From assembly GCA_947176265.1 (NCBI GenBank), contig CAMWQA010000006.1:1-42904 (forward strand): a stretch of DNA of 42,904 bases, given 5' to 3'. This document shows, piece after piece, positions 27,075 through 36,795 of the stretch. The stretch's first letter is position 1, and the number at the start of each line of letters is the position of its first letter. Made by a program: the position numbers and the translations under genes. The DNA comes from an uncultured Clostridia bacterium (GTDB taxonomy: Bacteria; Bacillota; Clostridia; Christensenellales; UBA3700). The notes below the pieces were generated by a model. The model saw only the letters and a list, made by a program, of their open reading frames with translations. It made no database searches and was not told the origin of the DNA.

Positions 27075-27173
27075 GCAAATCTAAAATGCGCCTTTTCTGC
27101 CAATTTAGCCCCGAATACATAGAGTACGACGTCGCTCGTCAAAAACTATCTTGAAAAAAATGCACTATTTTAT
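27075..27173 (+). repeat. Dispersed repeat B, copy 2
   Basis: Matches 19434-19544. Confidence 0.75.
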
Positions 27174-27380
27174 TTTTTGTCAAGCTCTCTACTCATCGAA
27201 CGGGCAGAGAAGAGAAACGGAAGTTACGAAAGGCGCAAAGTGGTATATGCATTAAGTACATTGCTAGTTTTTGGTTTTGTTATTTTCAAGTTTTGGAATA
27301 GTGTCACTAAAAAATAGCTTAGTTACTAATGCAAATACCACTTGAAAGCCTTTACTCCTGCCAAAAAATATTAATCGGTA

Positions 27381-27458
27381 TAGATTTCTCCGCTATAATC
27401 GAAATGACATAATAATTTTTTAATCGGGGAGATTCTTCGACTACGCTCAGAATGACAA
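27381..27458. repeat. Interspersed CTCAGAATGAC-family repeats
   Basis: Same family as 23341-23720. Confidence 0.8.
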
Positions 27459-27566
27459 GTCCTCTGCGCGGACAGTTATATTTTTGCCTATGGCAAAAGT
27501 TATATTGCCACTGCGTGGCAGTTATATACGCCTTCGGCGAGTTATATCGTCGCTATGCGACGGTTA
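27459..27566. repeat. Hairpin array: five mini-hairpins separated by AGTTATAT
   Basis: GTCC/GGAC; TTTTGCC-TAT-GGCAAAA; TGCCAC-TGC-GTGGCA; CGCC-TTC-GGCG; CGTCGC-TAT-GCGACG with GTTATAT at 27475, 27499, 27521, 27541 and partial GTTA at 27563. Confidence 0.85.
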
Positions 27567-27587
27567 AGGATACTTTATTAAGATTAG

Positions 27588-27685
27588 ATTCTTCGACTGC
27601 GCTCAAACTCCGCTATGCTGCGTTTTCGTTCCGCTCAGAATGACATTAGGAGATGGGGGATTCTTCGACTGCGCTCAGAATGACA
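27588..27685. repeat. Interspersed CTCAGAATGAC-family repeats
   Basis: Two further copies. Confidence 0.8.
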
Positions 27686-27746
27686 GAAAACCCCTCTCGT
27701 TTGGCATAAAAGATGCTAGACTTGACTAGCCTACCTTAGAGCCAAA

Positions 27747-29069
27747 CTATAAAATCTTCGCCTTGACATTTTCTATCTTTTCTATATCTTCAAGCAAAAT
27801 CTTTTTCAGTTCTTTCTTAATCTCTTTGTAGGCTTTGTTTCTCACAAGATTGGTATGTTGGGCAGGGTCTTTGATATTGTCGTAGAGCAGGTCTTCTTTA
27901 TATAACTTGCTCGTAGCTTTTTCCAATCCTAAAGACAACGGTTTTTTGACGCTGTAGGTATACTTATCAGTGATTATTGCGCGCCCCAGTTGCGACTCGC
28001 TTATCTGCAAGAAGATATGGTCGCGGCCTTTGCCTTCTACAAGCATAGGCAATATACTTTGGCTTTGATATTCTTCGGGGATTTGCGCGCCTGCAATATC
28101 GACTATGGTTGCGGTAAGGTCGAGAAGAGAGACGAAACCGCCAAAACGCTTGCCGACATATTTTTGCGTGGATTGCAATTTGGCAAGTCCGCCGCCTGTC
28201 ATTACGAATGGCAAATGCGCGCTTGCGTCGTGCGCGCTACGCTTATATTCAAAGTTGCGCGTCTTGAAGTGACAGCCGTGGTCGGAAGTGTATATTATTA
28301 CCGTATCGTCCCAAATGCCTTTATCTTTTACCTTTTGAATAAGATCGGCAAAGTTTTTGTCAAGTCGCTTGCAACAAGCGAGATAGTGCGCGTACTCCGT
28401 CTTATAGTTGCCCTTTAGTCCAACTAGGTCGTCGGGATAGGGAGTATTCTCAAACTGTTTGTCTTCGCCCTCTACGCATTGGAAGGTGTTGGCGGTATTT
28501 TGGTGGTGCGGCTCAAGTTGAGAAACCATAAGGAAGAACGGTTTGTCGCTGTCGTATTTGTCGATATAGTCGAGCGCAAAGTCGTTGATACAATCGCTGC
28601 GTACTCCTTCAAAAGTGACTTTGTTATTATCTTTATCAAACATATATCCGCCGTGTATGTCTGAAGTAAACTCAAGACAGTCCGCAGACAGCCAATAGTC
28701 GTTGTAGCCGCCGCGAAGTTCCTCGGGAATTGCCGTCTTCTGCACGTTGAATTTAGGCTTAAATCCGTTAGTGTCAGACGCAAGATGCCATTTGCCGATA
28801 TACGACGTGTTGTACCCTTGACGGTTGAGCGTCTTGGCAAGGGTATTTTCGTCGTCTTTATCCATAGAAATTCCGTTGATATAGCATTGGTTTTGCGTAG
28901 CGTATACGCCCGTCTGTATGCAAGCTCTTGCAGGTCCGCACACAGGTTGGCAGGTAAAAGCATTGTCAAAGAATATGCTGTCGTCCGTCATTGCCGAAAT
29001 GTTGGGAGTGACGGTCTCGTTGATAGTGTCGTATCGCTGTTGGTCGCTGAAATAAAGTATAATATTCAT
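27747..29069 (-). CDS. Sulfatase (type I, Cys-type)
   Basis: CGPAR sulfatase motif (C-x-P-x-R), N-terminal YFSDQQRYD, GKWHL. Confidence 0.9.
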   Translation of the reverse strand: MNIILYFSDQQRYDTINETVTPNISAMTDDSIFFDNAFTCQPVCGPARACIQTGVYATQNQCYINGISMDKDDENTLAKTLNRQGYNTSYIGKWHLASDTNGFKPKFNVQKTAIPEELRGGYNDYWLSADCLEFTSDIHGGYMFDKDNNKVTFEGVRSDCINDFALDYIDKYDSDKPFFLMVSQLEPHHQNTANTFQCVEGEDKQFENTPYPDDLVGLKGNYKTEYAHYLACCKRLDKNFADLIQKVKDKGIWDDTVIIYTSDHGCHFKTRNFEYKRSAHDASAHLPFVMTGGGLAKLQSTQKYVGKRFGGFVSLLDLTATIVDIAGAQIPEEYQSQSILPMLVEGKGRDHIFLQISESQLGRAIITDKYTYSVKKPLSLGLEKATSKLYKEDLLYDNIKDPAQHTNLVRNKAYKEIKKELKKILLEDIEKIENVKAKIL

Positions 29070-29162
29070 AATCTTCCTTTAGATGTATTCCATTGGAATT
29101 GTCATTGGGTATAAATTTTTAACTATATCTATAGTATCATATTTTTGTTTTTAAATCAAGAC

Positions 29163-29960
29163 CTAATTGCCAATCGCAACGGAATTGGTCACTATGTTGA
29201 CGATACATATTATCATTACGGCAATTTGCATTATATTGAAAGCCACTACGGTAATCTTGCCGGAAATCTTTTTGCCGACAAAACTGCCGATAAGTCCGCC
29301 GAGTACGCCTGCGACGCACATATAGGGGAGCATTGACAAGTCGTATCCGCCAAAGCCTCCGCTTAGGAGTATCGTCACGACTTTTGCAATCTGCGCGAAC
29401 ATTATCGTCACTATCGACGCAAACGTAGCTTCCTTTATCTCCATGGCAAAGAGTAGCATAAGTATCGCTACGTTGAGCGGACCGCCGCCTATACCCAAGA
29501 AAGACGAGATTATGCCTAGGATTAAACCTACCAAAATATAAAATATCAGATTTTGCAAATGCAACGGTTTGATTTTTTCTCTGAAGAGCATATAGAAGAA
29601 TATGCCAACTATCAAAAAGAGTAGTATGGAATTTTGAATTATCTTTATGATTTGCGGACTGGTTGCGCCTTTGGTCATAATCTCGAATAGATACTGTCCC
29701 AACACTCCGCCGCCGGCAGAAGATACGCCTAGAGCGATAAGTTTGACTATTGAAGTGCTGCGTTTTTTGCCCACCTGTCTTGCAAAAGTCGTCAGTGACA
29801 TTGCAAGCACTGTGATAGACGACAATGCGCCAATAGACGCGCTGTCAAAGTGACCCAGTAAGTCGAGCACCGGTTTGATTACCACGCCGCCGCCCATACC
29901 GGTAATTGCGCCTGCAAAAGTGCATATCAAAGCTATGAAAAAATATAATAACGCTATCAC
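29163..29960 (-). CDS. TauE/SafE family sulfite/sulfur-compound exporter
   Basis: Two-fold TM pattern with GAITGMGGGVVIKPVL and SSFLGIGGGPLNVAIL. Confidence 0.9.
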   Translation of the reverse strand: MIALLYFFIALICTFAGAITGMGGGVVIKPVLDLLGHFDSASIGALSSITVLAMSLTTFARQVGKKRSTSIVKLIALGVSSAGGGVLGQYLFEIMTKGATSPQIIKIIQNSILLFLIVGIFFYMLFREKIKPLHLQNLIFYILVGLILGIISSFLGIGGGPLNVAILMLLFAMEIKEATFASIVTIMFAQIAKVVTILLSGGFGGYDLSMLPYMCVAGVLGGLIGSFVGKKISGKITVVAFNIMQIAVMIICIVNIVTNSVAIGN

Positions 29961-29972
29961 TTTATCTCTCCA

Positions 29973-30134
29973 AAGAGGCTCTGAATAAGTGACGCGAGCA
30001 AAATTGCGTAAATGATTTTTGCGATAAGAAGGATACGCGTTGCGTTCGTAGCAGAGCTACGTACGTGTTGCGTAGACGAACTTAACGTATAAATCAGTAG
30101 CAAGATTGCCGTGAGAACTTAAGAAGAGACTCTT
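29973..30134 (-). repeat. Dispersed intergenic repeat A, copy 2 (inverted relative to copy 1)
   Basis: Reverse complement aligns with 12666-12825. Confidence 0.75.
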
Positions 30135-30226
30135 AATATCATTATATCAACGTAAAAGGGTGGTTGTCAATTTATATACGCTTTACTTGCAGGGCAGTTT
30201 GTTGTATAATATGCGAAGAGGTAAGT

Positions 30227-30535
30227 ATGAATTTTTTTGAAGAAGTATACGAAGCAGTCAAGGCAATCCCCGAGGGCAAAGTCGCAACTTACGGACAGAT
30301 TGCGCGTTTGCTGGGTTCGCCTCGTTCGTCGAGAGCGGTGGGGTACGCTTTGCACGTAAATCCTCAGCCGGTTGTAATCCCCTGCCACAGAGTAGTCAAT
30401 AGATTTGGAGAACTTGCTCCTGCGTTTGCCTTTGGGGGAAGAGAAGTACAGGCTGAATTGCTTGCAAAAGAGGGCGTGGAGTGCGACGAGAATTTTACCG
30501 TCGACCTTGCCAAATATCAGTGGGATGAGAAGTAA
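30227..30535 (+). CDS. Methylated-DNA--[protein]-cysteine S-methyltransferase-like (short MGMT domain)
   Basis: VVIPCHRVVN active-site motif; start reset to ATG 30227. Confidence 0.88.
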   Translation: MNFFEEVYEAVKAIPEGKVATYGQIARLLGSPRSSRAVGYALHVNPQPVVIPCHRVVNRFGELAPAFAFGGREVQAELLAKEGVECDENFTVDLAKYQWDEK

Positions 30536-31401
30536 TGACAAGGCGGTTGGAGTATAACGCAACTTTTGACGGCAGCGCGGAAGATATATTGAAATTTTAT
30601 GGGGTATCGTCGTCGGTGCGCACGTCGTTGAGAAAACGGTTGGGTCTCGTTTGCAAGATTACAGGCGAACTGGAGATACCAATCAGATTGATAGATACGC
30701 TGTCGCAAGGCGAGCGTATTTGCATATATCTCGTAGACGAATTCGTCAAACAAATCCCCAAGGCCGATATACCCGTCAATATCGCGTATGAGGACGAAGA
30801 TATTGCCGTGATTGACAAACAGGCGGGATTGGCGGTAATCCCAGTCAAAGCGCATTACGGCAAGAGCCTACCCAACGCTTTGGCAAATATATGGGGAGAT
30901 TTCGTTTACCGTCCTGTCAACAGACTCGACAGAGATACGTCGGGACTTATGATAGTGGCGAAGAACCAACTTGCGCACAGCGTACTGTCGGCAGAACATA
31001 TTTATAGGGAGTACGTCGCGCTTTGCAGCGGAGTTTTTGCGGGAGAGAAGCGCGGAGTGATTGTCTTGCCGATAATTCGACGCGGAGAGAGTATGCGCCG
31101 CGAGGTCAATACGGACGGAGAGAGATCAATCACGCATTACGAGATACTCAATCAATACCAAGATTATTTTTCCGCAAGGTTCGCGCTTGAGACAGGCAGA
31201 ACGCATCAGATAAGAGTGCATATTGCGCACTTGGGATATCCGCTTTGCTGCGATAAACTTTATAATGAAAATCCGCAAGATATTATCTGTCCCAACGGCA
31301 AGACCTTGGACAGACAGGCATTGCATTCTTGCAAATTGCAATTCCTTCATCCCATAAGCAAAAAGCCAATGGCATTTGAGTCGCCGGCAGAATTTTTGTA
31401 A
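30535..31401 (+). CDS. RluA family pseudouridine synthase
   Basis: VNRLDRDTSGLMIVAK; ETGRTHQIRVHIAHLGYP. Confidence 0.92.
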   Translation: MTRRLEYNATFDGSAEDILKFYGVSSSVRTSLRKRLGLVCKITGELEIPIRLIDTLSQGERICIYLVDEFVKQIPKADIPVNIAYEDEDIAVIDKQAGLAVIPVKAHYGKSLPNALANIWGDFVYRPVNRLDRDTSGLMIVAKNQLAHSVLSAEHIYREYVALCSGVFAGEKRGVIVLPIIRRGESMRREVNTDGERSITHYEILNQYQDYFSARFALETGRTHQIRVHIAHLGYPLCCDKLYNENPQDIICPNGKTLDRQALHSCKLQFLHPISKKPMAFESPAEFL

Positions 31402-31495
31402 TATACTTTATCGTTTGACATTTAATAATACGTAATATATAATTAAACCATAGATTTATTGCGCGAGTAAATTGGCGCAATTTAAGGAGTAGTAT

Positions 31496-32719
31496 ATGAA
31501 TATTTTCCAAAAGTGTTGGTACAGAACTTATCAAAAGACGATATATATCGTTTCGCCTTTCTTGAAATGGCGTCAGCCTCAAATTCTCAATTTGGAGAAC
31601 GGCATTGCCGATTTGCCTAAGTTCTTTAAAGACAAGGGCTTTGAAAGCGTATTGCTCGTCACAGACCCAATGCTTATGAAGTTGGGTATGCCGCAACCTA
31701 TTATCGATAAGAGCGCAGAAGTAGGCTTGCGCTGCGCGGTATTCAGCGAAGTTTGTCCCAATCCTACGATAGACGTCGTAGAGCAGGCTTTGCAAATGTA
31801 TAAGGATGAGAAGTGCCAGGGTATTATAGCTCTCGGCGGAGGCTCGTCAATGGACTGCGCTAAAGCAGTAGGCGCAAGAGTTGCTAGACCCAATAAGCAA
31901 ATCCCGCAAATGAAGGGCATACTCAAAGTTGGCAAAAAGCTTCCAACTCTCGTTGCTATACCTACGACGGCAGGTACGGGAAGCGAGACTACTTTGGCGG
32001 CGGTAATTACCAACTCCCAAACGCACGAGAAATACGCAATCAACGATCACGCGCTCATCCCCGAGTACGCATTGCTTGACGCAACTTTGACTACGGGACT
32101 TCCTCAACATATCACGTCTACGACGGGTATGGACGCATTGACGCACGCAGTCGAAGCGTATATCGGCAAGGGCAATACCAAGCAGACCAAAGCCGACGCA
32201 GAGAAGGCTGTCAAACTTATTTTCGACAATCTCGTTACTGCGTATAACGACGGCAAAAATCTCGAAGCAAGAGAGAATATGCTCAAAGGCGCGTTCTACG
32301 GCGGCGCAGCGTTTACGAGAGCGTACGTAGGCTACGTTCACGCAATGGCGCATACGATGGGCGGTTTTTATCATACTCCGCACGGCTTAGCAAATTCCGT
32401 AATTTTGCCGCATATACTCGAATGGTTTGGAAGCAGTATCTATAAGAAACTTGCCAAACTTGCAAATATCGTCGGTATCGAGGGCGAAAGCGACGAGGTC
32501 AAGGCAAAGAAGTTTATTCAGGCTATCAAAGATATGAACAAGGCAATGAATATTCCCGAGAAGATTGAGGGAGTGGTTGAAGAAAAAGACTTGCCGACGA
32601 TGGTCGACAGAGCGTACGCAGAAGCGCATCCGCTTTATCCTGTGCCAAAGTTTATGAGCAAAAAAGACCTCGAAGCTATGTTCCGCAAGGTTTGTCCGCC
32701 CAAGAGCGAGCAAGCGTAA
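31496..32719 (+). CDS. Iron-containing alcohol dehydrogenase
   Basis: GGGSSMDCAKAVGA; PTTAGTGSETT; HAMAHTMGGFYHTPHGLAN. Confidence 0.93.
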   Translation: MNIFQKCWYRTYQKTIYIVSPFLKWRQPQILNLENGIADLPKFFKDKGFESVLLVTDPMLMKLGMPQPIIDKSAEVGLRCAVFSEVCPNPTIDVVEQALQMYKDEKCQGIIALGGGSSMDCAKAVGARVARPNKQIPQMKGILKVGKKLPTLVAIPTTAGTGSETTLAAVITNSQTHEKYAINDHALIPEYALLDATLTTGLPQHITSTTGMDALTHAVEAYIGKGNTKQTKADAEKAVKLIFDNLVTAYNDGKNLEARENMLKGAFYGGAAFTRAYVGYVHAMAHTMGGFYHTPHGLANSVILPHILEWFGSSIYKKLAKLANIVGIEGESDEVKAKKFIQAIKDMNKAMNIPEKIEGVVEEKDLPTMVDRAYAEAHPLYPVPKFMSKKDLEAMFRKVCPPKSEQA

Positions 32720-32722
32720 ACT

Positions 32723-33319
32723 ATGAAATGTATTTTGGTGGCTAGCGGAGAATTTTGCAAAGAGCAGTTTTCCGTAAGTGAGCAAGATTTCGTAATCGCC
32801 GTAGACGGCGGATACGACTATATCAAAGATTTATGCCGAGTCGACTTGGCAGTTGGAGATTTCGATTCCCTTGGGTATGTACCCGAGGGAATTGCTACGC
32901 TCAAGCACAATCCAATCAAGGACTATACCGATACTTATCTCGCCTTTGAAGAAGCGTATAAAAGGGGATATGACGAGTTTGTAGTATACGGAGCTTTGGG
33001 CGGTAGGCTCGACCACACTGTTGCCAATTTGCAATGCGCGTACGACTTTGCAAAGAAAGGCGTAAAAGTGGAGCTTATCGGCAAGGACTGTACGGCGGAA
33101 GTTGTGACGGGCAAAAAGACGTTGCGCGGTCCAAAGGGACAGACCTTCTCGCTATTTGCTTTTGACGAGGCGAGGGGAGTGTATATAAGGAACGGCAAAT
33201 ACCCTTTGACAGACGCGACGTTGAAAAATACTTTCCCTCTTGGAGTGAGCAACGAATTGTTGGACGGCGACTGCGAAATAGAGATTAAAGACGGTCACGT
33301 ATTGTTGATTGTAAATTAG
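32723..33319 (+). CDS. thiN: Thiamine diphosphokinase
   Basis: VAVDGGYDYIKDL, AVGDFDSLG, KDYTDTYLA, GALGGRLDHTVANL. Confidence 0.9.
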   Translation: MKCILVASGEFCKEQFSVSEQDFVIAVDGGYDYIKDLCRVDLAVGDFDSLGYVPEGIATLKHNPIKDYTDTYLAFEEAYKRGYDEFVVYGALGGRLDHTVANLQCAYDFAKKGVKVELIGKDCTAEVVTGKKTLRGPKGQTFSLFAFDEARGVYIRNGKYPLTDATLKNTFPLGVSNELLDGDCEIEIKDGHVLLIVN

Positions 33320-33403
33320 TAGAAACAATAGATAGAATGATGTCAAAAGGATTAGAGATTTCTCCACTGCGGTCGAAGTGACATTTTATATATAGGTAAT
33401 TAT

Positions 33404-34066
33404 ATGCAAAAGACAGTATTTTTTGATTTAGACGGAACAGTGCTCGACACTCTTCCCGACCTTGCTAAGTCGGCGAATTACGCTTTGAAAGAGTTGGGCT
33501 ATCCCACTCAAAGCTTGGAGAGCGTGCGCATGGCAATAGGTCACGGCATACGCAATTTGCTCCGCGAGCTTATGCATTGCACTGACGAGCAAGAATTGGA
33601 AAAGTGCAGAGAGATATTCAAAGATTATTACGACGCGCATAAGGCGGATACGACAAAGCCCTTCGACGGAATTTTGAATATGTTGCAAGACCTAAAAAAT
33701 CGCGGATATAAACTCGTGCTCATTTCCAACAAGTACGACGGCGCGACAAAGGATTTGGCAATGCGCTTTTTTGGAGATTTATTCGACGGAGTATACGGTT
33801 CTCGCGACGATATACCTGCAAAACCCGACAGAGATTTATTTCAAATTGCGTGTAAGGAACACGGCGTTTCGCAAGACGGCATAATATACGTTGGCGACAG
33901 CGAAGTGGACTGTGAATTTGCAAGGAATTGCGGTATGACTTTGATTGCAGTAAATTGGGGGTTTAGAACTCAAGATCAGCTTATTCAAGCGGGCGCGGAT
34001 ATTATAGTAAGTTCGCCCATTGAATTGTATAACACCGTAATAAGAATCGCAGAAGAATTCATATAA
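33404..34066 (+). CDS. HAD hydrolase, phosphoglycolate phosphatase-like
   Basis: FFDLDGTVLDT; YVGDSEVDCEFARNCGM. Confidence 0.9.
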   Translation: MQKTVFFDLDGTVLDTLPDLAKSANYALKELGYPTQSLESVRMAIGHGIRNLLRELMHCTDEQELEKCREIFKDYYDAHKADTTKPFDGILNMLQDLKNRGYKLVLISNKYDGATKDLAMRFFGDLFDGVYGSRDDIPAKPDRDLFQIACKEHGVSQDGIIYVGDSEVDCEFARNCGMTLIAVNWGFRTQDQLIQAGADIIVSSPIELYNTVIRIAEEFI

Positions 34067-34176
34067 AATTTTTTATTTGCTTTAAGTATTGGCAGTTTTT
34101 TGGCGCGGCTATTGGTAAAATTTTCTCGATAAACCGAATTTCGGTTTAATAACTATTATCAGGAGAATGAATTACT

Positions 34177-35139
34177 ATGGCAGCACAGAAAAAAACTATC
34201 AACGTCAATGAGTTTTACTCGAAAGATTTGCAAGAGTATACCGCTAATTTACAAAGAGTCAAACCGGAAGCGGGGAAACCTTTAATCTTAAAGGCGAACG
34301 TGAATTCGCAAAGCGCTTTGAGCGCAGTAGAAAAAATTATCAACGATAGCGATAAAGAGTACAATAGAAAATTATTGAAAATGGCAGCCAAAAAGGGTAT
34401 TACGCCTACTGTAAAGAAAGTCTATCAAAACGTGCTCATGACATTTTTTAAAACCAATACGGTGGAGTACGATTACCGTTACACTTACAATGGCAACATA
34501 GTCAATATAAGCCCAAAGAAAATAGCTATAAACGAAGGATATGCTGAGTTTTCTTCAGCCACTCAATGCTACGTGGGAAAAGTAAGAGAAGGTTATTCGT
34601 ATTCATATCCGTGGGAAAAAGTCACGGACGATATGCTTGCGGATGAAATCGAGTCCGATTACGTAATTGCCAACGTCAACGAAAAGGATTACGAAAAAGA
34701 TTCCAAAGAAAGCATGAAGCAATACAACGAAAAACTTAAAGATTGGGTTAAAGATTTTGAGCAAGAAAGGCTTGGCGCAGGACGCTCAATGTACGGCGTA
34801 ACCGTCTACGACAAAGATTACGACTACAACGAAACGGTTTTGCTCGTTCCCTTTATATTGGTGTCCTACGATTTGGGAAATGCTATAGTTACTTTTCCGG
34901 TATGCGCAATTACGGGCAGTGTCGAGACGCCGTTGCTCAACAATCCCGCGGCGAGATTTGCTTACGACGCAAGCGCGCTTCCGCCTTCGTTCAGCATAGT
35001 ATTGTGTCTCATCGCTTCCGTATGTATGGTTGTAATTGGCGGAGTGTTGTACACGTTATACTTTATATACAGAAAGATTTCAGCAAATGCAAGGAGTCTT
35101 AACGGATATACCATTGACGAATTGAAAAAGTTGCTTTGA
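34177..35139 (+). CDS. Hypothetical protein with C-terminal TM helix
   Basis: 320-aa ORF, one hydrophobic segment near the C-terminus. Confidence 0.65.
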   Translation: MAAQKKTINVNEFYSKDLQEYTANLQRVKPEAGKPLILKANVNSQSALSAVEKIINDSDKEYNRKLLKMAAKKGITPTVKKVYQNVLMTFFKTNTVEYDYRYTYNGNIVNISPKKIAINEGYAEFSSATQCYVGKVREGYSYSYPWEKVTDDMLADEIESDYVIANVNEKDYEKDSKESMKQYNEKLKDWVKDFEQERLGAGRSMYGVTVYDKDYDYNETVLLVPFILVSYDLGNAIVTFPVCAITGSVETPLLNNPAARFAYDASALPPSFSIVLCLIASVCMVVIGGVLYTLYFIYRKISANARSLNGYTIDELKKLL

Positions 35140-35152
35140 TTCAATGCAAATA

Positions 35153-35200
35153 AATATCCGCCGACGGGGCAAAAGCCTTTTGAAATCGGCGGATATTTTT
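35153..35200. terminator. Bidirectional terminator
   Basis: AATATCCGCCGA...TCGGCGGATATT between convergent genes. Confidence 0.75.
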
Positions 35201-36074
35201 ATATACTTTTTTTCAAGGCGTTTAAAAATATTTCTGAGCATTTGGGAAATACTTGATATTTTTTCCACGCGATATCGAGATGTGATTGCAACTGCGGATA
35301 GAGCGGTCTGAAACACAAGTTGCTGTTGCCGTCTGTCTTTATTATTTTGTCAAGGCATACCGCATAGCCCAATCCTTCTTCGACAAGCAGCGACATGTTG
35401 AAGAGCAAATTGCCCGTTGCGACGACGTTGAGTTCTTCGTCGCTTTTTCTAAACCACTCGCTTATTATGTTTTTGCCGAGCGACTGTCTCGAGCGTATAA
35501 GAGGCTTATCCCACAAATCTTCGGGTGTGATAAACTCTTTTTCCGCAAGGGGAGAATCCTTGCGCATAAGTACGCCCCAAGTGTCTGTAAGGGGCAGTCT
35601 AAGATAGTCATATTTGGAAAGGTCAAACGGCTCTATGAAAATGCCGAAATCTATAAGCCCTTTGTCGAGTCTTTCGGAAATCGTTGCGCTGTCTCCGCTG
35701 AATAAGTGATACTTCACGTTGGGGTATTGCGCTTGCAGTCTGTGAGCTACTTTTGCAATAATGCTCATTGCGTGACTTTCTCCGCCGCCGATATAGATAT
35801 CTCCGCTTATATCGGTAATAGGCGAATTGAGTTCCTTTTCGGTCTTATCGTATAGTTGTATTATCTCTTCCGCGCGCTTATAGAGTAATTTGCCGGCTTC
35901 CGTCATCGTAATTTTTCTGCTGCCTCGAATAAAGAGCTGTTGACCTATCTCTGCTTCAAGATTTTGCATTTGGCGCGACAAATTGGGTTGGGTTACAAAC
36001 AAAGCTTCCGCCGCTTTTGATATGCTTTCTTCTCTTGCTACTGCCAAAAAGTATTTTAACTCTCTCAGTTCCAT
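35199..36074 (-). CDS. LysR family transcriptional regulator
   Basis: MELRELKYFLAVAREESISKAAEALFVTQPNLSRQMQNLE; start reset to ATG 36074. Confidence 0.93.
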   Translation of the reverse strand: MELRELKYFLAVAREESISKAAEALFVTQPNLSRQMQNLEAEIGQQLFIRGSRKITMTEAGKLLYKRAEEIIQLYDKTEKELNSPITDISGDIYIGGGESHAMSIIAKVAHRLQAQYPNVKYHLFSGDSATISERLDKGLIDFGIFIEPFDLSKYDYLRLPLTDTWGVLMRKDSPLAEKEFITPEDLWDKPLIRSRQSLGKNIISEWFRKSDEELNVVATGNLLFNMSLLVEEGLGYAVCLDKIIKTDGNSNLCFRPLYPQLQSHLDIAWKKYQVFPKCSEIFLNALKKSI

Positions 36075-36218
36075 ATTTTCTACAGTTCCTTTAATTAAAT
36101 TCGAATTAAGTATATCACGACAAAGTATGCGCGTCAATTATGGGTAAGGATAAAACATAAGCATTTTACATATTGATAAAAATGGGATATAATTTTAATG
36201 TAGGTAAACGGAGGGTAT

Positions 36219-36794
36219 ATGAATACGGAGCAGTTCAAAGAAGAAATGATAAAACGTACGCATATCGATGCAAATTCCCCTATGCATTTGCACATGCACG
36301 AAATGGCGCAAAGAGCAAGGAAAATTACGTGCGAAATAAACAATACCTATCGCGCGCCAGAAGAATTGCGGGAATTGTTTTCTAAACTTATCGGGGAGAA
36401 AGTCGACGAAAGTTTTGGATTGTTTCCGCCATTTTATGCCGATTACGGACAAAATATCACGATTGGTAAAAGGGTGTTTATCAATTCGGGGTGTTGTTTT
36501 CAAGACCAAGGGGGAATTGAGATAGGCGACGACGTGCTCATTGGTCAACAGGTGGTCCTGGCTACTCTCAATCACGATTTGTTGCCCAATGACAGAGCCA
36601 ATATGACGCCGGGACCTATAAAGATATGCGATAAGGTATGGATTGGCGCGCATGCGACTATACTTGCCGGAGTGACTGTCGGTAAGGGAGCGGTCGTTGC
36701 GGCGGGAGCAGTAGTAACCAAGGACGTACCAGAAAATACCGTCGTCGGCGGAGTACCGGCGAAAATAATAAAGACCATAAAGGAGACCGACTAA
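36219..36794 (+). CDS. Maltose/galactoside O-acetyltransferase-like (hexapeptide repeat)
   Basis: Left-handed beta-helix repeats; [45 protein letters not shown]. Confidence 0.92.
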   Translation: MNTEQFKEEMIKRTHIDANSPMHLHMHEMAQRARKITCEINNTYRAPEELRELFSKLIGEKVDESFGLFPPFYADYGQNITIGKRVFINSGCCFQDQGGIEIGDDVLIGQQVVLATLNHDLLPNDRANMTPGPIKICDKVWIGAHATILAGVTVGKGAVVAAGAVVTKDVPENTVVGGVPAKIIKTIKETD

Positions 36795-36795
36795 T

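Noticed and set aside
27459-27566. CRISPR array
   Set aside because: Repeat is only 7-8 bp and every spacer is itself a palindrome; no cas genes in the window.
27452-27643. 63-aa plus-strand ORF
   Set aside because: Lies over the hairpin array and interspersed repeats; composition reflects palindromes, with no RBS or family features.
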